Both the position numbers and the translations under genes were made by a program. Under the pieces are notes generated by a model. It had not been told where the DNA came from, did no database searches, and saw only the letters and a list, made by a program, of their open reading frames with translations. 8,716 bases of DNA, taken from NCBI GenBank assembly GCA_003158505.1, contig PMJK01000008.1, positions 2,999 to 11,714 on the forward strand, written 5' to 3'. Below are positions 1 to 5,083 of this stretch, in pieces. Numbering within the stretch: the stretch's first letter is position 1; each line of letters starts with the position of its first letter. Source of the DNA: Holophagaceae bacterium (GTDB taxonomy: Bacteria; Acidobacteriota; Holophagae; Holophagales; Holophagaceae).

Positions 1-2
1 TG

Positions 3-101
3 CTCTACTTCCCCGACGAGTTCCACTTCGTCCTAAAGCCCCAGAACAGCAAGCTCTGGTACGAGACCGTGCTGGCCTGGTGCGAGCGCTGGACTAAGTA
101 A
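3..101 (+). CDS. S9-family peptidase (prolyl oligopeptidase / acylaminoacyl peptidase type), C-terminal end only
   Basis: The window opens inside a plus-strand reading frame that gives 32 residues and stops at TAA 99-101. The peptide contains FPDEFHFVLKPQNSKLWYET, then VLAW and ERW near its end. This matches the extreme C-terminus of S9 serine peptidases, where F-x-D-E-x-H carries the catalytic histidine (codon 24-26) and is followed by K-P-x-N and a final helix with W residues. The serine and aspartate of the triad and any signal peptide lie outside the window. Family members cleave peptides from oligopeptides, often after export. The gene converges on folK, with about 136 bp between the two stop codons. 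The family is fairly secure from this short tail; the exact subfamily cannot be told. Confidence 0.72.
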   Translation, partial: LYFPDEFHFVLKPQNSKLWYETVLAWCERWTK

Positions 102-141
102 AAAAACAAAAGATCCACCACGATATTTCTGTTCGTCTCGC

Positions 142-160
142 GTATCGGCGAAGCTGATAC
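142..160. repeat. Short hairpin, 8-bp stem with GAA loop
   Basis: GTATCGGC (142-149) and GCTGATAC (153-160) are inverted copies with one G/T wobble position, around the three-base loop GAA. It lies about 40 bp past the S9 peptidase stop. No T-run follows it on either strand, so it is not a classical intrinsic terminator. It may add to 3'-end stability or Rho-dependent ending of the plus-strand transcript. Confidence 0.45.
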
Positions 161-168
161 CGAGAAGA

Positions 169-225
169 CACAAAGACGCGAAGAAAAGCAGGAAGAAGTT
201 CTTTTCGTGCCTTCGTGTCTTTGTG
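169..225. repeat. Imperfect inverted repeat with 15-bp arms, possible bidirectional terminator or dispersed extragenic repeat
   Basis: CACAAAGACGCGAAG (169-183) pairs with CTTCGTGTCTTTGTG (211-225) over 15 positions, with a single G-T wobble. Just inside, AAAAG (184-188) can pair with CTTTT (201-205), extending the stem to about 20 pairs with an internal bulge. The wording, with repeated CACGAAG/GACAC units, resembles short palindromic extragenic repeats that I recall from environmental genomes; that resemblance is from memory and not checked. Its place between two converging genes suits a shared transcription end. Confidence 0.5.
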
Positions 226-237
226 GTGAATCAGTTT

Positions 238-708
238 TCATTTCCCCGGGATCACGCCGCGGCATTCGCCGGGATCGGCCAGGGCGCGCCAGGGTTCCAG
301 CACGAAGGGGCGGCTGAAGGCTCTGGGGTGGGGCAGTTCCAAGCTCAATTCCGGGCCCAGCGTTCGCAGATCCTCCGGCGTCTCCCAGGTCCAGGTTCCG
401 GGCGGCCCGTCCGTGATGATGAGGTCCAGGTCCAGGGTGCGCGGGGCATTCCGCCCTGCGCTGCGTTCCCGGCCCGCCGCCAGCTCCAGCCGAAGCAGGG
501 ACTCCAGCAAGCGTCGAGGATCGGTTTCCTCGGTCACCAGGATTGCCACGGTGTTGAGGTAGGCGGGGCCGCGCCCTGATTCGTCCGGGGTCTCCATCAC
601 CATCGGCGAGGGCAGCATCGTGCCCAGCGTGCGCAGCGCCACGAGCCCTGCCTCCAGGTGGGCCCGGCGATCACCGAGGTTCGAGCCGAGGGCGACGATG
701 GCCTTCAT
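238..708 (-). CDS. folK: 2-amino-4-hydroxy-6-hydroxymethyldihydropteridine diphosphokinase (HPPK)
   Basis: A 156-residue protein of normal HPPK length. It transfers pyrophosphate from ATP to 6-hydroxymethyl-7,8-dihydropterin, the step before dihydropteroate synthase in folate synthesis, in the cytoplasm. Visible motifs are ALGSNLGDR near residues 6-14, GPAYLNTVAIL around 47-57, the HPPK signature APRTLDLDLI at 88-97 with the two metal-binding aspartates D93 and D95, and LPHPRAFSRPFVLEP at 125-139. The stretch between the signature and PHP (about 98-124) is longer than I expect from E. coli FolK and is rich in G, P, T and W. I chose ATG 706-708 because MKAIVALGSN is the standard family N-terminus and GGGAGG (720-725) precedes it; an upstream extension of the frame runs into queF. 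The start lies 2 bp after the queF stop, so the two are very likely co-transcribed and perhaps translationally coupled. Confidence 0.95.
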   Translation of the reverse strand: MKAIVALGSNLGDRRAHLEAGLVALRTLGTMLPSPMVMETPDESGRGPAYLNTVAILVTEETDPRRLLESLLRLELAAGRERSAGRNAPRTLDLDLIITDGPPGTWTWETPEDLRTLGPELSLELPHPRAFSRPFVLEPWRALADPGECRGVIPGK

Positions 709-710
709 TT

Positions 711-1124
711 TTAATGCTTCCTCCCATGCTCCGCGACCACCAGGGTCCGGATGCCGCCGCGGATGAGGAAGTCGCCCTCGATGCGTATCCACTGGGGCTG
801 GGTGGCCTTCACCAGGTCATCGAGGATCTGGTTGGTGACGGCTTCGTGGAAGGCGCCCTGGTCGCGGAAGCTCCAGAGGTAGAGCTTGAGCGACTTGGAT
901 TCCACGCAGAGTTGGTCGGGCTGGTAGAGGATCCGCAGCTTCGCGAAATCCGGCTGGCCCGTGAGCGGACAAAGGCAGGTGAACTCTTCGGTCTCGAAGG
1001 TGATGGTGAAGGGGCGCCCCGGCCGCGGGCTCACAAAAGTGTCGAGCTGTCCCGTGGGGCGCGTCACCACGAACTTGGGGAGTGGGTCGGGGAGCGAGGC
1101 TTGGGGGACTTTCCGGGTGGCCAT
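711..1124 (-). CDS. queF: NADPH-dependent 7-cyano-7-deazaguanine reductase (preQ0 reductase), short type
   Basis: A 137-residue protein of the short, single-domain (YkvM-like) QueF class. It reduces the nitrile of preQ0 to the aminomethyl group of preQ1 with NADPH, for queuosine in tRNA. The catalytic region FTCLCPLTGQPDF (48-60) carries the nucleophilic cysteine C52 and the general acid D59, by analogy with B. subtilis C55 and D62. The QueF motif ESKSLKLYLW is at 75-84, and FHE at 92-94 supplies the substrate-binding glutamate. It is a little shorter than the B. subtilis enzyme. ATG 1122-1124 has only a weak upstream GGATGG. A G/C hairpin sits in the leader and no preQ1 riboswitch is visible. 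folK follows after 2 bp. queC, the enzyme for the preceding step, is about 1.7 kb upstream in the same orientation, beyond the radical SAM gene. Confidence 0.96.
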   Translation of the reverse strand: MATRKVPQASLPDPLPKFVVTRPTGQLDTFVSPRPGRPFTITFETEEFTCLCPLTGQPDFAKLRILYQPDQLCVESKSLKLYLWSFRDQGAFHEAVTNQILDDLVKATQPQWIRIEGDFLIRGGIRTLVVAEHGRKH

Positions 1125-1140
1125 GTTCCATCCAGCAGAA

Positions 1141-1160
1141 GGGGGGGTGTCGGGCCCCCC
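1141..1160 (-). promoter_or_regulatory. G/C hairpin in the queF leader
   Basis: A run of seven G (1141-1147) faces six C (1155-1160) across a seven-base loop. On the minus-strand transcript this gives a six-pair, all-G:C stem about 16 nt before the queF start codon, next to a poor ribosome-binding site. There is no U-run after it, so it is not a typical intrinsic terminator. It could hold back queF translation, or mark the 5' end region of the queF-folK transcript. Function is inferred from position only. Confidence 0.35.
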
Positions 1161-1177
1161 AGGTTAGCCGTTATCAC

Positions 1178-1209
1178 AAAAAACTTGCCATCCCCCTGGG
1201 CTGGGGACG
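1178..1209 (-). terminator. Probable Rho-independent terminator after the radical SAM gene
   Basis: Reading the minus strand, CGTCCCC (1209-1203) pairs with GGGGATG (1195-1189), including one G-U pair, around a seven-base loop. After five bases (GCAAG) comes a run of six T (1183-1178). The hairpin begins 3 bp past the radical SAM stop codon. Stem, loop and T-run fit an intrinsic terminator, though the spacer between stem and T-run is longer than ideal. If real, queF-folK needs its own promoter within roughly 1125-1177. Confidence 0.55.
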
Positions 1210-1212
1210 CCC

Positions 1213-2718
1213 TCAGGGGACGAGCGCCATGGGCTTCAATCCCACCGGCTGGCGGGGATGCCGATCATAGACCTTCGCGCTGCCGGTCCTCTTTGATGTG
1301 AAATAGCGCTTGGCGGCCCACATCATGGGCAGGTGGCGCAGCAGGTGCCAGAGGCTCCACCGGTGTTCCCAGACGCGACGACCGAACCGTCGCTGGTAGG
1401 CCTTGCTCTTGTAGAACCGCTCGATGTGGCCGTTGTACAGAGTCTCCATCTGCTCCCGGGATTCGAAGCCCTTCGGCAAGAACACCGGGTTGACGCAGTT
1501 GAGCAGCCGCCAATCCTCGTTGAAGTCTCCGTCTTTGCCCGCCACGCATTCGGCCCAGAGGGGTGCCCCGTGGAGTGGGCTGAACTTGGTGAGGTTCATG
1601 TCGTCGAGATCCAGGGAGAGGATGAAGTCGCTGGTCCGCTGAAAGGTCTCCGGCGTTTCCCCGGGAAGGCCGAAGATGAACAGCCCCTTGGCCCTGAGGC
1701 CAGCGGCGTGGACCTTCTCCACCGTATCTCGCACGGCCTCCAGGGTGACGCCCGCCTTGTGCCGGGCCATCAGGCCCGGATCCGCGCTTTCCACGCCGAG
1801 GCTCACCATGATGCAGCCCGCCTGCTTCAGCAGGCGGAGCAGGTCATCCGAGGTATGTCCGGTCCGGATGATGCAGTTGAAATTCATGCCGAGGGGTTCA
1901 TCGATGAGGCGCTGGCACAGCTCGGACACGCGACCCTGATGGGCCGTGAAGAGGTCGTCGTAGAAGTTGATGTGGTGCACGCCGAAGCGGTCCCGCAGGT
2001 GCTTCATGTGGGCATAGATGTAGGCGGGGCTGTTGAACTTGTACTGGTGTTCGAAGACCGTCCTGTCACAGAAGGAGCAGGTGTAGGGACAGCCCCGCGA
2101 GGTGATCATGGTGGCCCCGTACCGCTTCACATAGCTGAAGAGGGGCAAGTGGTAGCCCTTAGGGAAGGCGGCCAGCTTTTCGTAGGCGGGGAACGGAAGG
2201 TCATCCAGGTTCTGAAGCCGCGGTCGGCGCGGATTGGTGACGATGCGCTTCCCTTCGCGCCAGACCAGGTTCGGGATGTCGGCCAAGGCCTTCCCTTCCG
2301 CCAGGTCCAGGAGTGGGCCTTCGCCTTCGCCCAGACAGAGGGCGTCGAGTTCGGGAAAGCTTTCCAGCAGCGGCGCCCCCAGGCTCGAGGCATGCACATT
2401 GCCCACCACCACGCGAAGCTCCGGTCGGGCCGCCTTCAGCTGGACCGCCAGGTCCACCGCATCCATGAATCCTGAAGTGGTGGCAGAGAATCCCACGAGG
2501 TCTGGCTCCGTGGCCAGGATCTGGGCCACCCGGCCCTCCAGCGAGGGCGGAGCCAGCGGGCCCAGGCAGTCATAGACGGCCGTGGGGTGCCCGTGCTGTT
2601 CTAGCCAAGCGGCCAGCGACAGGATGCCGAGAGGCGCCATCCGGTTGGCCAGCACGGAGAAGTCCGGCTGCCCGGGAATGAAGTTGAACCCCGAAGGGTG
2701 GACCAGGGTGACGCGCAT
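1213..2718 (-). CDS. Cobalamin-binding-type radical SAM protein (BchE-like class), substrate unknown
   Basis: A 501-residue protein with a B12-binding-like Rossmann domain (about 1-140), a radical SAM core (about 200-400) and a C-terminal extension. The N-terminal part shows RVTLVHP, APLGILSLAAWLEQHGH, DLVGFSATTSGF, VVVGNVHAS and CLGEGEGP, the usual order in this superfamily. It lacks D-x-H-x-x-G, so any cobalamin would not be held by that histidine, as in BchE-like enzymes. The iron-sulfur motif is GCPYTCSFC (C210, C214, C217; CX3CX2C). INFYDDLFT, GVES and IFGLPGETPETF follow. The tail (about 430-480) is rich in R, W, Y and H. I prefer ATG 2716-2718, with GAGG (2725-2728) six bases upstream, over an in-frame TTG at 2730. 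Such proteins include methylases and ring-forming enzymes; nothing here fixes the substrate. Its motif differs from QueE (CX14CX2C), so it is not the missing queE. It lies between queC and queF, with gaps on both sides, and may be its own transcription unit. Confidence 0.88.
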   Translation of the reverse strand: MRVTLVHPSGFNFIPGQPDFSVLANRMAPLGILSLAAWLEQHGHPTAVYDCLGPLAPPSLEGRVAQILATEPDLVGFSATTSGFMDAVDLAVQLKAARPELRVVVGNVHASSLGAPLLESFPELDALCLGEGEGPLLDLAEGKALADIPNLVWREGKRIVTNPRRPRLQNLDDLPFPAYEKLAAFPKGYHLPLFSYVKRYGATMITSRGCPYTCSFCDRTVFEHQYKFNSPAYIYAHMKHLRDRFGVHHINFYDDLFTAHQGRVSELCQRLIDEPLGMNFNCIIRTGHTSDDLLRLLKQAGCIMVSLGVESADPGLMARHKAGVTLEAVRDTVEKVHAAGLRAKGLFIFGLPGETPETFQRTSDFILSLDLDDMNLTKFSPLHGAPLWAECVAGKDGDFNEDWRLLNCVNPVFLPKGFESREQMETLYNGHIERFYKSKAYQRRFGRRVWEHRWSLWHLLRHLPMMWAAKRYFTSKRTGSAKVYDRHPRQPVGLKPMALVP

Positions 2719-2834
2719 GGACCGCCTCAAGGAAGGGCACTCCCCAGTCCTGCATCACGACTGAGCGCCTCCCTAGAAGATACCATCGGGGTCACTGCAG
2801 CCATTTCCTATCTAGATGTGCGCCCTTGGGCCCA
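2719..2834 (-). promoter_or_regulatory. Gap between queC and the radical SAM gene, with a weak promoter candidate
   Basis: This 116-bp gap is the largest break inside the run from gcvPA to folK. On the minus strand, TTGATG (2838-2833) and TAGATA (2814-2809) are 18 bp apart and loosely resemble sigma-70 -35 and -10 boxes, with 4/6 and 3/6 matches to consensus. The -35 candidate overlaps the queC stop codon. It could drive the radical SAM gene separately. The match is poor enough that it may be chance. Confidence 0.25.
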
Positions 2835-2844
2835 TCAAATGGGC
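2830..2844 (-). repeat. Perfect six-bp hairpin across the queC stop codon
   Basis: GCCCAT (2830-2835) and ATGGGC (2839-2844) are perfect inverted copies around a three-base loop, with the queC stop codon (2835-2837) inside. On the minus strand it is followed by more G/C sequence and no T-run, so it is not a clear intrinsic terminator. It may mark the end of the five-gene gcvPA-queC run. Confidence 0.35.
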
Positions 2845-3548
2845 AAGCTTCCGGGAAACAGGATCTCCGGAATGTACGCGTAGGGAATGGGATCTCGAAA
2901 TCCTGCTTCCTTAAATCCGCGGAGGCGCAGGTGGCAGCTGTCGCAATGGCCGCAGGCTTGGTCTTCGCCTTGGTAGCAGGACCAGCTGAGATGGAGCGGT
3001 GCGCCCAGTTCCCGCCCCTTCCGCACGATGTCGGACTTGCGCAGGTGGATGAGGGGCGCGTGGAAGCTCAGGTTTGTCTCAGGCTTGGTACCCAGGTTCG
3101 CGGTCTGCTCGAAACTCCGCAGGAAGGCCTCACGGCAGTCGGGGTAGCCGCTGCTGTCCTCCTCCACGAAGCCCACGAAGATGGCGCTGGCGCCCAGCAC
3201 CTCGGCCCAGCTCACGCAGGTGGCCAGCAGGTGGGCGTTGCGGAAGGGCACATAGCTCACGGGCACGCCCGCGCGCTCGGGATCGCCTTCGGGCAGGGCG
3301 ATGGAGGCGTCCGTGAGCGCCGAGCCGCCGATGGCCTTCAGCGTGTCAAAACCGATGATGAGGCGCCGTGAGGCGCGGACTTCGTAGAAGTCCGCGATAT
3401 CGCGAAAAGCCTGCTTTTCGCGCGTTTGCGTACGCTGCCCGTAGTCCGCATGCAAGAGCGCCAGTTCATAGCCTTCGGCCTTCGCGATGGCGGCCGTGAC
3501 ACAGGAGTCCATGCCCCCGGAGAGGGAGACCACCGCCAGCTCAGCCAT
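2835..3548 (-). CDS. queC: 7-cyano-7-deazaguanine synthase (preQ0 synthase)
   Basis: A 237-residue protein of normal QueC length. It converts 7-carboxy-7-deazaguanine to preQ0 using ATP and ammonia, on the route to queuosine. The PP-loop motif SGGMDS is at residues 10-15, HADYGQRT at 33-40, SYVPFRN at 98-104 and GYPDCRE at 134-140. The zinc site is C191, C199, C202 and C205 within CYQGEDQACGHCDSC. I chose ATG 3546-3548, giving MAELAVVSLSGG, because the P-loop must sit close to the N-terminus and AAGGGG (3555-3560) lies six bases upstream; a longer frame to 3635 would run 30 codons into the acyltransferase gene. The start overlaps the acyltransferase stop by 8 bp, indicating translational coupling. 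Partner queF lies downstream after the radical SAM gene; queD and queE are not in the window. Confidence 0.97.
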   Translation of the reverse strand: MAELAVVSLSGGMDSCVTAAIAKAEGYELALLHADYGQRTQTREKQAFRDIADFYEVRASRRLIIGFDTLKAIGGSALTDASIALPEGDPERAGVPVSYVPFRNAHLLATCVSWAEVLGASAIFVGFVEEDSSGYPDCREAFLRSFEQTANLGTKPETNLSFHAPLIHLRKSDIVRKGRELGAPLHLSWSCYQGEDQACGHCDSCHLRLRGFKEAGFRDPIPYAYIPEILFPGSLPI

Positions 3549-4245
3549 GGCTGACCCCTTCGGCCCAGGTCTCCAGTGCATCCATCTCGCGTTGAAGGCG
3601 CAGGCCTTCAGCGCCATCCTCCGCCTTTGGCGCAAGCTTGTACGGCACCCCGTAACGGATGGTGCAGGTGGCGAACGGAAGGGGGATCACCATGCGATCC
3701 CAGGTCTTCAACTCAAACTGCCGGTCGAAGGCCAGGGTCACGGGGACGATCCAGGCGCCAGTCTTGCGGGCTAGGGCGGTCACACCGGGCTTCAGCTCCA
3801 TGAGGGGACCGCGGGGGCCGTCCGGCGTGATGCCAAAATCCCAGCCTTGTCGCACCGCCTGGATCATGCGCACCAGGGCCTTGGCGCCGTCGTCGCTGGC
3901 GGTGCCTCGCACGGCGTGGATGCCGAACCAGCGCCAGGTGGCGGCGCTGCGTTCCCCGTCCTTGCTGTCGCTGGAGAGAATGGCCACGCCTCGCCCCTTC
4001 CGAAGGAAGGGGTAGGCCAGGGGCATCATGAAGAGGCGACGGTGCCAGAAGCTGAGGATGAACCGCTCGTCCCGGGCCACCAGGTCCTCCACGGCCTCGA
4101 AGCCGACCCGGCGCACTCTCAGGGTATAGGACCACAGCTTGGACAGCCCGGCCCCCAGGAAGGGCACCACGCGGAAGTTCAGCCACACGGACAGGGGCGA
4201 ACCCAGGGGTCGGCCCCGCTCGGCGATGGCGAGGCTGGCCCTCAT
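3541..4245 (-). CDS. DUF374 family lysophospholipid acyltransferase-like protein
   Basis: A 234-residue protein of the DUF374 type, related to glycerolipid and late lipid A acyltransferases. Conserved blocks are FWHRRLFMMP (66-75), SSDSKDGE (91-98), a W-x-G segment around 104-108, and ITPDGPRGP (139-147), followed by GVTALARKTGAWIVPV, where substrate-side residues are expected. H68 would be the catalytic histidine, but the usual HX4D aspartate is not seen: the +5 residue is methionine. I understand DUF374 proteins to vary from the classic motif, but have not checked this against an alignment. No clear signal peptide or long membrane segment is present; the N-terminal 20-40 region is mildly hydrophobic, suggesting membrane contact. 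The substrate (phospholipid, lipid A or other) is unknown. ATG 4243-4245 overlaps the hslO stop as TGATG, with a strong GGAGG (4253-4257), so it is coupled to hslO; its end overlaps queC by 8 bp. Confidence 0.85.
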   Translation of the reverse strand: MRASLAIAERGRPLGSPLSVWLNFRVVPFLGAGLSKLWSYTLRVRRVGFEAVEDLVARDERFILSFWHRRLFMMPLAYPFLRKGRGVAILSSDSKDGERSAATWRWFGIHAVRGTASDDGAKALVRMIQAVRQGWDFGITPDGPRGPLMELKPGVTALARKTGAWIVPVTLAFDRQFELKTWDRMVIPLPFATCTIRYGVPYKLAPKAEDGAEGLRLQREMDALETWAEGVSHG

Positions 4246-5081
4246 CAGTCCCCCTCCGCCATCAGGTCGTCCCGGCTGATGGGGTACATCGCGCCGCAGT
4301 AATCGCAGCGGACTTCCAGGGGTTCATCCCCCTTGAACAGATCGGCCTTCTGCCCCGCGGGAAAGCGCCGGAGGGCCTCTACCAGTGCCTCGCGGGTGCA
4401 GCGACAACGGTAGAAAAGCTCGGTAGCTTCTGACTCTTCGATGCCTTCGCCCTGGGATACCCAGGAGGCCAGGAACTCCGCTGTGCGCTCCCAGAAGGGC
4501 ACCACTTCCAGGCCTTCGATGGCCTCCACCAGCCGCGCCAGGCGGGCCGGCGGGCAGTCCGGCAGCGGTTCCACCAGCAGGCCCCCGGCCTCCCCGGTAC
4601 CGGGATCGCACCAGAGGGTGAGGCTCGCCTGGATCTGCTCGGAGCTTTGGAGGTAGTGCTCCAGCTGCACCTGAATGCCGCCCTCCACCAGGGGCAGGTT
4701 GCCGATGTAGGGCGGGCCCGTGGCATTGGAGCGCATCACCTGGAGCAGACCGGGCGCGGCCACCCAATCGCCCGATGGCACCGAGCTGAGGTCGAGAACG
4801 CCGCGGATGGTACCGTCGGGCCAACAGTCCGCCACCACGGCCCGGGCGCGACCCGAGCTCTTGACGAGCACCTGCAGGCGCTCCGCGAAGGCCGTACGGC
4901 CCTGGAGCAGGGCCGTGGCCGTCAACAGCTCCGTGAGGCTGGCGCAGGCCTCGGGGTCCAGGTGCGGATGCCCACGACGGACGCCGTCCCACAGTGGGCT
5001 GGCATCCAGCGAGGAAAGGCGGATGAACCGGTCCTGCGTAAGGGCCTTCAGCACCTGGGCCTGGTGGATCGGTTCCTCCAT
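4245..5081 (-). CDS. hslO: Hsp33 redox-regulated molecular chaperone
   Basis: A 278-residue Hsp33, a cytoplasmic holdase chaperone switched on by oxidants through disulfides in a zinc-binding C-terminal domain. The four switch cysteines are present: YRCRC (C226, C228) and RCDYC (C259, C262). The N-terminal core shows PPYIGNLPLVEGG (123-135), LEHYLQSSEQ (140-149) and GGLLVEPLP (166-174), standard Hsp33 blocks. The linker between core and zinc domain contains many E residues (GEGIEESEATE). I chose ATG 5079-5081, 2 bp after the gcvPB stop and preceded by AGAAGG (5089-5094) with seven-base spacing; an in-frame GTG at 5099 would add six residues but lacks a well-placed ribosome site. It is flanked by gcvPB and the DUF374 acyltransferase in a tightly packed run. 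Confidence 0.96.
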   Translation of the reverse strand: MEEPIHQAQVLKALTQDRFIRLSSLDASPLWDGVRRGHPHLDPEACASLTELLTATALLQGRTAFAERLQVLVKSSGRARAVVADCWPDGTIRGVLDLSSVPSGDWVAAPGLLQVMRSNATGPPYIGNLPLVEGGIQVQLEHYLQSSEQIQASLTLWCDPGTGEAGGLLVEPLPDCPPARLARLVEAIEGLEVVPFWERTAEFLASWVSQGEGIEESEATELFYRCRCTREALVEALRRFPAGQKADLFKGDEPLEVRCDYCGAMYPISRDDLMAEGD

Positions 5082-5083
5082 GT

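Larger units (their letters stand above)
102..237. other. Intergenic stretch between convergent genes, with two inverted repeats
   Basis: This gap separates the ends of the S9 peptidase (+) and folK (-). It is visibly more A/T-rich than the flanking genes. It begins with an A-rich run just after the peptidase stop and holds two imperfect inverted repeats, annotated separately. Minus-strand open frames crossing it have no recognisable protein content. Any terminator function for either gene would have to come from these hairpins. Confidence 0.6.

Noticed and set aside
1125..1212. Possible preQ1 riboswitch before queF, prompted by AAAAAACTT at 1178-1186
   Set aside because: The A-rich string is on the wrong strand; on the queF strand it is the T-run of the terminator. 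I see no preQ1-I pseudoknot pattern.
1333..2475. A 380-codon open frame on the plus strand opposite the radical SAM gene
   Set aside because: The minus strand has clear radical SAM and B12-domain motifs; the plus frame has none and is a codon-bias shadow.
1213..2718. The radical SAM protein as QueE (7-carboxy-7-deazaguanine synthase)
   Set aside because: QueE is about half this size with CX14CX2C; this protein has CX3CX2C and a B12-type N-terminal domain.
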